Assembly: GCA_039654915.1 (NCBI GenBank)
Contig: CM077596.1
Coordinates: 3,658,001 to 3,722,000 of the forward strand
Origin: Aquilaria yunnanensis
Taxonomy: Eukaryota; Streptophyta; Magnoliopsida; Malvales; Thymelaeaceae
DNA length: 64,000 bases
Direction: 5' to 3'
In this document: positions 36,801-46,457 of the stretch, piece by piece
How positions within the stretch are numbered: position 1 is the stretch's first letter
Layout of the letters: every line of letters begins with the position of its first letter
Program-made: the position numbers and the translations under genes
Notes under the pieces: generated by a model
Told to the model about the DNA's origin: nothing
Databases searched by the model: none
What the model saw: only the letters and a program-made list of their open reading frames with translations

Positions 36801-38330
36801 CTTCCTGTTGCAGATCATTATTGTAACTAACACACTCAAGCACGGCATCACCTTGAATATGACAATAGATGTCAAGTTTCAGTTCACAGTCCACCTGCAA
36901 GAATTAGCAAATGCCACTTCTAAATGAATGAGAAATTTAAAATAACTACAGTAATCCCATAAAGGACACAAGTATTGGACAAAAATAAAAAGAGGAAGTA
37001 ATCATATAAGAGAGAGAATAGAGAGAGAGAGTTGTTGGAGCTACCTGCTTGTAATATTGCACAGGTTTACTCTTCTTTGATGTTGAAAACAGTAATTTAG
37101 GAGCCCTATGACCAACAATGTGAGGATCCTGGCCATATATCCGAAATAGAGGACAGCAGCCACCCTTTTCATCCATTTTGGGAAAAAATTGTAGAATTAT
37201 GCAGTCTAATGTGAGTGCCCTGCCAACCAGTGGCCATTCTGAACCAATATTTCTCCTGGATAAGTATTGAAGGTACCTTAATTGAGAAGGAAATGGATTT
37301 CCAAGTGAGGTCAGCCACAAAAGCTCACAAGGTGCTCGTTTATATAGCATTTCCAAAGTTTTCTGCCCATCACTAGACTGCATCCTGAATATTAGGAGTG
37401 CAGCCAGCATAAATGCCAAAATTGGCCATCCACCTTCTTCACAATGCATCAACACCACGTTTTGCTGCCCAAGTGACAGCCAGTTTTCACATGATTTCAA
37501 GTAGTGATGAATCATCTCCATAGGGAGTAACGGGCAACCTCCATACTGACAAGGATAGTCCATTACCATCATATTGTAATTCGACAGTAAGCCGGCAATC
37601 TGGCTCTGGCACTCCCCTTCTCGAAAATTAAACACAACGAACGAAGCCTCTGGAAAATTATTGTGGAGTTGGCCCGCAATACCTCTAACATATAGTTTGT
37701 ACTCTTCATCCTCTAATATGGCAGTTGCATAGCAGGAATCAAACACTAAAATAGGGCACAGCAGAGAAGCCATCAAAATATACAAGAGGAAGGGGATATT
37801 AATATTACTGCAGTAGATGGTATATAGATCATAAAACAGGTGAAGGCTCAAACATTTAATGGATTTTCCATTAACAAACTACCAGCAATTCCACTAGAAA
37901 ATCGAGAACTGTTAATTAAAGTTTAGCATCTAGAGCATAGGCATTGCTAATATTTACATATCCATTTCATTTCGCAGGTCTGAGAGCAGATGATCCTGAA
38001 GAGCTCCACTTCCATAGTGCACCCACATTGACGAATTGTACACTTAAGAAGGTGAAAACAAAATTCACTCTATAGAAGCCAAAACCCAGAAGGCTCGATT
38101 CTGGCTTCTAGAGCGCAGGAATTCCGAATGAGCTACTACATTTCCCAGGAAAAAAGCTTTCGACATTGACACTGTAAAATCATGAACTGGAACCAAATTC
38201 ACAAGTTGGCAGCTACCCAAAAACAAAAAACAACCAGACGGAAAAAAGGGTACGTACCATAAACTCCCTCACATATCTCTGAGAGCCCATCAGGCGGTTT
38301 CCGGCAGAAAAGCTTCCTGAACAACGCCAT
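24835..38330 (-). CDS. Class II formin with PTEN-like domain
   Basis: Formins nucleate and elongate actin; plant class II members also bind microtubules, and the PTEN-like part targets membranes. Seventeen minus-strand exons: 38330-38258, 37745-37045, 36894-36676, 36583-34368, 34269-34140, 33956-33885, 33634-33536, 33079-33038, 32769-32689, 32606-32556, 32462-32381, 28224-28130, 26854-26783, 26693-26577, 26050-25982, 25886-25820, 25025-24835. They sum to 4377 nt, frame intact, 1458 residues. Order: phosphatase-like domain (about 10-190), C2 domain (about 195-335), disordered region, Pro-rich FH1 (about 650-1030), FH2 (about 1040-1440) with the ILGNALN motif near 1246. The P-loop reads H125-C126-E-E-G-G-W-P, lacking the catalytic Arg, so phosphatase activity is unlikely, as is usual in this family. 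It resembles Arabidopsis FH13/18/20 more than FH14. Intron 10 uses a GC donor and intron 11 is 4.2 kb. Confidence 0.95.
28490..28831. mobile_element. Harbinger/Tourist-like MITE, copy 2 of 3, in formin intron 11 region
   Basis: 342 bp, starting GAGCCAATTC and ending GAATTGGCCC, with TIRs continuing through TTTTAACTTAAGTCAA. Both sides carry TAA (28487-28489 and 28832-28834), the 3-bp target duplication typical of PIF/Harbinger and Tourist MITEs. Best preserved of the three copies. It lies within the 4.2 kb intron between formin exons 11 and 12. Confidence 0.88.
29190..31400. repeat. LTR-like repetitive DNA filling the large formin intron
   Basis: Non-coding DNA of different texture from the surrounding intron. 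The hexamer GGTGGC recurs about ten times between 29770 and 30240, followed by a CCTATAAATT box near 30300, an arrangement like the U3 region and promoter of a plant LTR. ACAAAAG stands just before TGTTAGGG at about 29190 and again near 31404. The terminal CA expected of an LTR is not convincing there. A solo LTR is one reading; no internal retroelement genes are present. Confidence 0.4.
31946..32254. mobile_element. Stowaway-type (Tc1/mariner) MITE in the formin intron
   Basis: The right end GGGACAGAGGGAG|TA is the typical Stowaway terminus CTCCCTCTGTCCC in reverse. The left end TTCCCTTTATCCCA is its diverged inverted partner, each followed inward by GGATGA. About 310 bp, non-coding. TA is clear on the right; on the left the duplication has decayed. 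Confidence 0.8.
32463..32555 (-). other. GC-AG intron of the formin gene (intron 10)
   Basis: Exon 10 ends GAAGAG and the intron starts GCAAGT, with a normal CAG acceptor before exon 11 at 32462. The splice keeps FH2 continuous (..NSAVEE joined to VKNSVKLK..) in phase 0. No GT in the vicinity gives a continuous FH2 frame. AG|GCAAGT is the standard context of the rare GC-AG class. Confidence 0.85.
35010..35566 (-). repeat. Internal duplication in the formin FH1 region
   Basis: Two successive units of about 90-94 codons within formin exon 4. Each opens with SS(K/E)QVIGESSLEK. Each then has SSSEA(Y/S)VIK, a proline run followed by ACCP, and TLKYITTKCL(Q/K)KTL, and closes with SSAT..PRAP. The shared non-proline segments show a true segmental duplication rather than just low-complexity proline drift. 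Confidence 0.88.
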
Positions 38331-38411
38331 GCTTCCTCCAGATCCAATGTCACCCAAAAGAAGCTAAAGAGCTAGAATTGCACACATTGAGCTGAAATAG
38401 AGGAAGCAAAA

Positions 38412-38434
38412 CAAGAAGAAGAAGAAGAAGAAGA
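38412..38434. promoter_or_regulatory. (GAA)n / (TTC)n tract between two divergent ORFs
   Basis: A run of about seven GAA triplets in the 118 bp between the formin start codon (minus) and the small ORF start (plus). Read on the formin strand it is a TTC/CT-rich tract of the kind common in plant 5' UTRs and core promoters. Function inferred from position only. Confidence 0.35.
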
Positions 38435-38448
38435 CAGAGAAGACTCCA

Positions 38449-38643
38449 ATGATGAAAAAGGACATGGACATTGCAGGGTTTCGAAGGGACAACTTGGTGG
38501 GTACTGTCATTGTCTTCGCATCCACACTTGTTCTTCTTGTTTCCTTCTTTTTGTCAGAAAGACGTAGCTTTCAATCAACAACGGACGAGAGTGGGAAAAA
38601 GCAGCTGGGTGTTAGAGAGAGAAAATTCCAATTAAGTCAGTGA
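38449..38643 (+). CDS. Small hypothetical single-pass membrane protein
   Basis: ATG-initiated frame of 64 residues (MMKKDMDIAGFRRD...), head to head with the formin gene. Residues about 15-35 (LVGTVIVFASTLVLLVSFFL) form one hydrophobic helix. It is preceded by charged residues and followed by a basic-polar tail, the pattern of a small type II or tail membrane protein. I do not recognise a family. The well-formed helix and position in a likely bidirectional promoter favour a real gene, but it could equally be chance in a formin 5' flank. It may be only a first exon. Confidence 0.4.
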   Translation: MMKKDMDIAGFRRDNLVGTVIVFASTLVLLVSFFLSERRSFQSTTDESGKKQLGVRERKFQLSQ

Positions 38644-38866
38644 GGGAGTCCCAATTGAGAAGAAATGGTGGTGGTTATGAAAATAAATTCGGGATAAGAA
38701 ACGGATCCCGGAATCTAGCGTTTGTCCATTGCCGCTCTTGCCACTCGTCGCCGTTCTGTGCTCTTGCGTGTTGTGTTCTGTCTGTCCTAAGGGAGAGTAT
38801 TCTCGTTGGGTAATTCTCGCGTCCGCCCTGGCGGACGTACGCCAGGGACGGAACGCAAACGTCCGT

Positions 38867-38890
38867 CCCCCCCCCCCCCCCCCCCCCCCC
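38867..38890. repeat. C24 homopolymer
   Basis: Twenty-four consecutive C followed directly by a T-rich run, just inside the left end of the TIR element. On the minus strand this is G24. The length may be inexact because long G/C homopolymers are error-prone in sequencing. Confidence 0.85.
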
Positions 38891-39375
38891 TTTTTCTCTT
38901 TTTTTTTTTTTTTTAAAATCCAATTTTTTTAATTTCATATTTAATTAAAAATAATTATATTTATTTTTCGAAGTATATTTTTATAAAAAAATTATTCTTG
39001 ATAGTGTTCTTTCATATTTTAAGGAATTAAATCAATTACCATTTTTTATTTTTAACATCAAATAATTCTCTTATTTTATAAAATCTCTTTTATTATTTCT
39101 AATGTTGGGATCCAAATTAGTTACAATTTTTCATATTTTCACACTAAAATATTAATGTTCTAACAAATACGCAGAATGAGATAATATAAAATGAAAAATT
39201 GGTATCTATATTTTTATTTTTCATTAGAAATTAGACACCATAATATGTGATATTGGATATCGACGTAGGTAAAATTAAACACTCCTATAGATTATATTAG
39301 ACATTAGTACATAACTTGTTTACATAAAAATATAAATTTTTTATTTTTTTTAAAATATGTTTGCCTTTTTTTTTT

Positions 39376-40915
39376 GGTAAAATTCACCATGGGTCACCTA
39401 GTTTATTTTTTTGTCCTATCCGGGTACCTTACCTTTATTTTGTCCTAACGAGGTACCTTTGCTCCTATTGCGCATCCTGTTCAACTACTTTCCGTCAAAT
39501 TGGTCGTTAAATTTGATGGAAAATGATGATGTGACATTAAATAATACTAAAATAAACTTAAAATGACGACTTCAGTCCTCAGACTATTTCAATTACTAAT
39601 TCTAACCCTTAAAATTTATTTTCTTGATTTTCGTGTATTGTTCATATGATGAACACAAACACACAAAACCCACATGGATCTGAATCCTTGCCTGTTTTGA
39701 ATGTTCTTGTTGTTTCGATGTTACTGGATTTTTGTTGAGAACATGGATACACCGAAACAACTTTGTTTTTGAGAAAAAGAAGATCTGGTTGAGTTTTTTA
39801 AACTAACCAAAATTGCTCGATTTGATCCTGAGACTCCCCGGCCACCACCGTCCGTGAAAGTCACCGGTGGATGGCTCGGTTTCGTAGCATCAAGGCCGAA
39901 GGTTAATAGCCCCATGGTTTGGAGGCTTGATTTCGCTTCAACTGGTTTGAATTTTGATTCGTTTCGAATGTGGGTTCATGAAAAGGTTTAAGAACCCTAA
40001 CACTTATTTTTGAAATTAAGTGTTATGTGTGCGAAATTGATCAAAAAAAATTGTTCCATTGTGATAATCGACCTCTGGGGAACAAAACCCATATATTTTT
40101 GTTGCCGTTTGACAGCGATAGCGTCGCCGGAAAAGTCACGACTTTCGTAGCTTGTTGAGCAGCCTGTGGACGAGAGCCAGCGCCTTTAACGCGATGATCC
40201 AGTCCCGCGTCTTGCTCAGCCGCTTGGAAATGGAAGCACCAGCACAGGTGCCGGAGAGGGGGAGAGTTCGTTGCGAATCGCCTGTAGTCGAGTCGTCGTT
40301 CTCAGCATCGAATCCCTGGCAATAACGTTAAATTCTGGGCCCGATAGCGGCGAGCCTCGGCGAGTTCAGTGGTGGCGGAAACAGGAGGATGATGAGGGCA
40401 ATTCGGCGAGGAGTAGGAGACCGAGAGAAACCAGGTTGAGTTGGCGCCAGCGAGGAGTTCAGCAGCGTCGTATGGCGGCTGGAATGGAAGAATGGTCTGG
40501 AATTGTTGGCTTAGGAGTAGCTCTGGAATTGTTCGATTAAACAATTGTACAATTGTTTCTGTGATTTTTGGACAATTACTGCGGAGGACGGGGAGGACGA
40601 CGTAGAGGTCGAGGGCGGCTAGGATGGTGGGCGATAGAGGAAGAGGTTGACGGTGGCTAAAATGATTTTGGTGGAAGTTTAAAGGTTAGAATTAGTTATT
40701 AGAAAAGTTTAGGGTCCAAAGTTATTATTTTACGTTTATTGTAGCATTAATTAATGCCACGTCATCAATTTCCGTGAGACTTAACGATGGAATCAACGGA
40801 AAGTACCCAGATAGGACACGCGATAAGAGGTAAGATACCTCGCTAGGACAAAATAAAGGTAAGGTACCCGGATAGGACAAAAAAATAAGCTAGGTGACCC
40901 ATGGTGAATTTTACC
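39376..40915. mobile_element. Non-autonomous MULE with GC-rich interior (Pack-MULE candidate)
   Basis: TIRs of about 150 bp start GGTAAAATTCACCATGGGTC on the left, with the complement on the right ending at 40915. Both flanks read CC followed by 9-10 T, a plausible 9-11 bp target duplication, though in a homopolymer. The interior (about 39830-40680) is much more GC-rich than the surroundings and keeps short open frames on both strands (40271-40540 plus, 39915-39721 minus). None matches transposase. This is the profile of a MULE that has captured host sequence, but I cannot name a parent gene. Confidence 0.8.
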
Positions 40916-41445
40916 CCTTTTTTTTTAGTATCCAATTATATCTATGTGATATCTAGTTTTATATAGAATGAAGGAGATATGTAGAGTGTCATAATTAAAC
41001 ATTTAGACATCACAATAATGTAAATTGTATATTTCCTTATCAAATTTAGATCCTTAACCCATCATGCTAGACATTGGACCATCATTATCAGACATTTAAA
41101 TACTTCAATCCAACACTTAGGACATCATACTCAAACAACTTGCTGACATTTATATACTAGAATTAAAGGTAAAATTATGATATAATTTTTCAATTAAATA
41201 TCCTTTAAAATAACATTATTATACTCCGAATTAAAGGTAAAATTTGAATAATCGAACTATTTTATTCTCAACACTACGAAAACAACTTGTAGACATTTAT
41301 ATACTAGAGGCAGACATTAAAACACCAGACATAGACACTAGAAACCCAATTTTAGACACTTAAAGGTATACACTATTTACCTATCATTGGACATTAACGG
41401 TGTTAATTTGTCCGTTAGTGGTGTACGTCCGCCATGGCGGATAGT

Positions 41446-43095
41446 ATCATATCTCATTCTCGTTTAACTGATGACGACACCGTTTCTTTCTCTGTCTTAA
41501 AAAAACTGAACTTCAGTCCTCATTGTTATTAAAAATACAATATTCTCTCATAGTATTTGATTTTCCTTTCATTTTTTTTTTCTTTTTCCAATATGCTCAC
41601 CTGGCCAAGGCAAGGCAACGTCCCAGTCGAGGCTCAGGTTCGAGGCGTCATGGAGTCACTCTCACTTACAAATTTATTAAAAAGTTGTTCAAATGCAGCT
41701 CGACACCCTCTAAGTTTCATGAGGCAGATAACTTATCCCTCAAACTTTTCTTATAACTCCTCCTACCTCAAAATCTTAAGCATATACTTGTACATGTTTC
41801 TGGTTAATTACCAAAAAAATTATAAATGCTTTCTCTAGTTTGTTGTTGAACATATATGTCTTTGGTTTGTTTCTTCTGTCAAAATTTATCAACGTTCGCT
41901 CAAAGCATCAATTATAGCACAACTAAGGTAAAAAGTATGATTAGTTTCAAATTTTTAATTGTCATTGTGAAACCAATCTTCAACCTTCATTTCATTGCAA
42001 GTTACTCACAAACTTTTACAATTCATTGCATATTGGTCTTTATTAGTCACAAACATTTACAATTCATTGCATATTGGTCTTTATTAGTCACAAACCTTTA
42101 ACCCTATATAAAACTAAGTTGACACAAAAATTCAAGTTACATAGAAAAAAATTATAGTTTAAATGATTCATTTGTTTTCAACAAATTATAGCACAATTTG
42201 AATTTATTAGAAAACAATTATCGAACATTTTGAATTTTTCATCTTTCACATAACTATCTTACATTAATTTTTTAAATTTCAATTTAAACTGTGTAGTAAC
42301 TATCTTCCTACAAATTTGATATGTGTCATAACTTTGTAACAATTAATTGATCATTTAAATTATCAATTTTTTCTCTGTAAGTTGGGTTTCAATGCAAATT
42401 CATTCATTACTATGGCTAGGAACCAATGTACAACAAATTAGAAATGTTGCAAAACGTACAATAACCACTTCTGATTTAACTTAATATACACTTTGCCCCC
42501 TTATTTTTTAAAACAAACACTTTCCCTCTCTTCTTCTTTTACGCTATACAATAATAACCTCTAAAATCCTATTTTAAATTGTATGATAGTCATATACCAA
42601 TAATTTCAAACTCTCCGATATTTTTTTATAGTTAACAGATATTTTAAATTGTCAATTTTTTTTCTATAAATGCATTTTATTCTTTGTAAGTGAAAATTGG
42701 TGTTATTTAAATGCCATTTAATTATGAAAAAAATATCAAAAATTTTGAAATTACTATAACATGGTTGCTAGACAATTTAAATTAGAGATTTCAGAAGTTT
42801 TCGTAGAACAATGTAAAAGAAGTGTGGGTAAAGTGTAGGCTTTCGAAAATAGGGGGACAAAATATAAGTTAAAGTTAGGCCAAACCTTAGGGGTTTCTCT
42901 AAATTTTTGAAGAAATGTTTGACACAAATTTGTAATGAAATAAAGGTGAGAACTGATTTGGAATGATAATTAAAATTTTTGTATTAATGGTGCTATTTAC
43001 TCCATGGATCAGACTTGTGTCGCCCATTCACGCGTGACCTAGGACATACGTAACTGTTATTATTTAAATATGACATTTCACATGTTTCAGTATTC
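41446..43095. other. Intergenic, mostly unassigned
   Basis: AT-rich. Around 41590-41650 is a less AT-rich patch with a B-box-like GGTTCGAGGC, possibly a fragment of a tRNA-derived element. Tandem copies at 42008-42100 are listed separately. No gene supported. Confidence 0.45.
42008..42100. repeat. 41-bp tandem repeat, 2.3 copies
   Basis: A 41-bp unit starting CACAAAC and containing CATTGCATATTGGTC occurs twice in tandem (42008 and 42049) with one base difference, followed by the first 12 bases of a third copy. Confidence 0.9.
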
Positions 43096-43099
43096 AAAT

Positions 43100-43570
43100 A
43101 ACATCCCACATTTAGTGAAGTGGCTAATGCTCGTTTGAGAGATAGATTCAAGCCATAGTGTACCACATTTTGCTTCCGTTTTTTTTTCTTTCTGGTGGTG
43201 CTTCTGCTTTTTTTTTTTTTTTTCCACTTTTCTACTTCTACTTTTCCCTTGATGTTTTGTTTTTTCACCTTATTTTTTTATAGTTTTATTTTTTTTGTTT
43301 TCTTTTTCAAGTTTGTTTTCACTGTACCCTTTTTTTCTTTATCCAACTTTTTCATTTTTTTTATATTTAACTTTGTCTTTAGTTTTGTTTCCAATTTTAT
43401 TCCTTTTTAATTTGTCTACCTTTTTAAGTTTTATTTAATTCTTCATTTTTATATAATTCTTGTTCTTCTAAATTATCTACTTTTATTCTTCATTTTCTCA
43501 TGTTTGTCAACTAATAAAGAAAAATATTGCTAGTTTATCTGAAAAAATAAATAAAAACTGATAAAAAAAT
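43100..43570 (+). repeat. tRNA-headed T-rich repeat, short copy
   Basis: Begins with a pol III promoter-like head: A box TAGTGAAGTGG at 43113 and B-box-like AGATTCAAGCC at 43144. A body of about 300 bp that is almost pure T with scattered C follows. It ends in an A-rich tail containing ATAAAAACTGATAAAAAAATA near 43545. The same tail motif occurs in the larger element at 54236-55880. Likely SINE-related. Confidence 0.5.
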
Positions 43571-43873
43571 AAACTTATTGTTAACACCTAATTTTTTTGG
43601 GTGGTGTGAACTCAGTTTTATCTAGGGCTAGGAATAAATATGCAATAAATTATAAAAGTTGGACCAATTTGCAATCAAATGAACATGAAGCATTGATTTG
43701 CAAAGATAGTTAAAAGTTTGGGATGAAATAGTACAATTTATCGTCATAATGAAATTAATATTTAATGCTATACTATGATTGAATTATTTTTCATTAATTT
43801 TTCATGGTTGTTTCCGCCCCCACACAATATTGTGCCCTACACACCAACCATAAAAAATTGGAAAATATTTTAG

Positions 43874-44574
43874 GGCTAGTTTGTAAAGATTAATGGGCTG
43901 TGTTAACATGTTTTTCACTGTTAGTAGTGGGCCAGTCCATGGAGCCTCTGTTTTTTCTAACCAATTTGCTCCATGTTTTTTATTTTATTATAAACTGGTA
44001 CTAGATTTTGTAAGGCCACATGGGCACCCATCCAAACGTCACTGTGTGTGCCTTCCTCTCATCCAACCGTCCCCATGTTCGCCCAAGTCCTAAATCTAGC
44101 TACCCACTGCTCGATCAAGTCGCAGACCAATGAAGTAGATCTTCATGTGATGGGTGGGATGGCCAATGGGTGTGCTAGGGGGGATTAGCCTCAAAATGGG
44201 GGCAATGCGAACCTAGATGCAGTCGATCGGCAGAGAAATTAAGCTAATTCAAACTCTGCCACGCCATCAAACAACTCCGAAGAGGCTGACCCTTCACCCC
44301 AAATCGGTAGAAGAACGTTAATGAGATTACAGGCACGACACTACCTCCTACCAAGAATGCTTCCACCTCAAGACCACTTCCCTCTCTCTCACTATGATGC
44401 CGAAAAGATTTCACGGCCCACGGAGAAAGGGTTCTATATAGAAAGAAGATACTAATGATGGTCGGATGGTAATTTTCCCAACATGTTCAGGCAATTGTGA
44501 TGTCCACCCGAACAAGCCATGTGCGTAAATGGAAAAATGGGTTAACAGCAGCCCATTAATCTTAACGAACAGAC
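43874..44574. mobile_element. TIR element, about 0.7 kb, unclassified DNA transposon
   Basis: The ends are inverted copies: AAGATTAATGGGCTG..GTTAAC at 43886-43906 pairs with GTTAAC..CAGCCCATTAATCTT at 44541-44563, with weaker pairing to both sides. The interior is less AT-rich than the flanks and has no recognisable coding sequence. Exact termini and target duplication are not resolved. Confidence 0.6.
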
Positions 44575-44658
44575 AATTAGTAATTTAAACAAAAAAGACA
44601 AAATATTCTTATAAAAACAAGCTAAATGTGTTCTCCTCATTCAAAAACATTTTAAATA

Positions 44659-46115
44659 CTCTCTTCATCCCAAAAAGATTGCTCTACTTTTCATTTTTTG
44701 TTGTCCCAAATTGATTGCTTCATTTCCTTTTTAAGCAAATTTTAACAAATAAAATGACTATTGTGTTGTGCCTTTTGCATTGATCCCATTTGCGAGCTAA
44801 CATCCCCTTTTTTTCTTGCCAAACTGTTGATGTTCGTCTTCCTTCAACGGTACGTGATCATCTTCATCCGGCAAAGCATGATCGGTAATCATTGTCTTCT
44901 TTCGACAATAAGCGATCGAAGAGAAACAACGAGGTTAGATCACAATTGAAGAAAGATGTTTAGGCGGGATTAAAGGGAAATGATGATAGAGGATGATAGA
45001 AGGCAAGATTGGAGCACGACAGAAGAGCGCTACGGAAGAGGAAGTTAATGGAAGGAAGAGCGCAACGGGATGGTGATTTTATGGAAATGAGGTTGGAACG
45101 AAGACTGAGGGTGGTGAGGTCTTGAGCAAAATGTGATGGATGAGGGTGAGGCAAACTCCGACCGAGATAAAAGCGAGCATAATGAGGAAGGCCGCTGGGT
45201 CAATCGGAGAAAAAGGGGGTGCAAAGGTTGGTGAAGATCGAAGAAAAGGACAGATGCGACAAGTTGAGACAGACCAGGGGGAAGTGACAAGGAGATTAAG
45301 GAAGTTGGGCATTGGGGAGGTAACAGAGGCGGCAGATGGAGAAGGCAGTAGGCAACGAGGAGCGGCACAAATTGGTTGATTTGCTAGACGTGGAGACAGG
45401 GATAGAGGAGGGGCAGCAGATGAAGGAGGTTGATTTGCCAGACTTGGAGATGGATTGAGGATAGTTCAAGGGTAAATTCAAAAAAGTAGGAGGACAATTT
45501 AACATTTCTTAAACTATGTGCAGAACCATTTGGAGTAATTAAACTGGGACTAGGGGTGTAATTTTCGGGTTAGGGTCGGGTTAGGGTCGGGTCCCGAAAA
45601 AATCAACTAAGATAGTCATCCGAAATTTAGGACCCGAACCGACCCGATTTACATCATCAACCCGAACCGACCATAACCCGAAAAAAAACGGATCGGATCG
45701 GGTTGGGTCGGGTCTGAAACTTTGAAAAATGCAAAATAAAAATGTATTAAAAAAATGTACATTTTACACCTAAATGCAACTTCATAACACATAATAGTCA
45801 ATAGGAGGGCATAAAAGGATGGTTGGGGGATGCTAAGGTTAGGGCTTATGAGAGTTGGGCTTAGGTAGTGGGCTTGGGTTCAAGTTATTTGGTAGGGAGT
45901 TAGTTATTTAGGATGAATTTCGGGTCATTCGGGTTAATTCGGGTTGGACCCGAACCAACCCAATTTTTTATTTTTATATCGGGTCGGGTTCGGGTTAACC
46001 CGAAGTGAACTTTTTTTACCTTATGACCCGACCCTAACCCGATATATTGGTTCGGTTTCGGGTCGGGTTTCGGGTTTCGGGTATTTACTTACACCCCTAA
46101 CTGGGACAAAGGAAG
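44659..46115. mobile_element. Stowaway/mariner-type element split by a hAT insertion
   Basis: Left end TA|CTCTCTTCATCCCA and right end TGGGACAAAGGAAG|TA are inverted partners of the Stowaway terminus CTCCCTCCGTCCC, with TA on both sides. The right arm is interrupted by the hAT at 45551-46099. Without it the element is 900 bp, long for a Stowaway MITE. Its interior (44930-45480) is purine-rich and less AT-rich, with no transposase recognisable. Confidence 0.72.
45551..46099. mobile_element. hAT-type non-autonomous element, nested
   Basis: 549 bp with ends TAGGGGTGTAA and TTACACCCCTA. The flanking octamers ACTGGGAC (45543-45550 and 46100-46107) are identical, an 8-bp target duplication typical of hAT. 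The interior near both ends is packed with GGGTC/GGGTT and the complement CCCGAACC, probably subterminal repeats. No transposase. It split the right arm of a mariner-type element. Confidence 0.92.
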
Positions 46116-46150
46116 TATTTAATTTCACACGGGAATTAAGGGGAACATAT

Positions 46151-46182
46151 ATACACACACACGCACACACATGTGTGTGTGT
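46151..46182. repeat. AC/GT compound microsatellite
   Basis: An (AC)n run passes through CATG into a (GT)n run, so the 32-bp tract is largely self-complementary and could form a hairpin. Confidence 0.9.
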
Positions 46183-46457
46183 AATGTATCATTTTTTTTT
46201 ATTTTTAAATTTTTTGCTCATAAATAAATGAATTTAAAACAAATGAATACTGAAATATAATAGTTTAAGGAGGTTATATATGTGTGTATTTTCCAACACA
46301 CAACCACGTCATAAGCATTTAAAGCAGAGCAACTCAAAAAAAAAATGAAAATGAAAACTTTCCCTCCAATGTTCAAACGCTCCCCAGAATTCATCTCTCT
46401 CTCTCTCCGTCGTTCTTCCGCAATCAAATCTCTTCCCACTATCAAACCTCGATCCCG

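Larger units (their letters stand above)
38822..41441. mobile_element. Unclassified TIR element (CACTA-like?) hosting a nested MULE
   Basis: The 23 bp at 38822-38844 and 41419-41441 are inverted copies (21 of 23 identical), each including the palindromic TCCGCC(C/A)TGGCGGA followed by CGTAC(G/A)CCA. Just inside the right end the motif AGACATT and variants recurs about nine times (41056-41400), and related AGACA motifs occur near 39230-39310. This resembles the subterminal repeats of CACTA elements, and a CACTA string lies at 41271. No target duplication was found and no transposase is encoded. The 1.54 kb MULE at 39376-40915 lies inside. Confidence 0.5.

Noticed and set aside
41271..41418. 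Small CACTA MITE (CACTACGAAAA to TTAGTG)
   Set aside because: No 3-bp duplication, and the sequence is better explained as the subterminal zone of the larger TIR element.
43195..43410. Phe-rich membrane-like open frame
   Set aside because: It is a translation of a T-rich low-complexity tract with a SINE-like head, not a protein.
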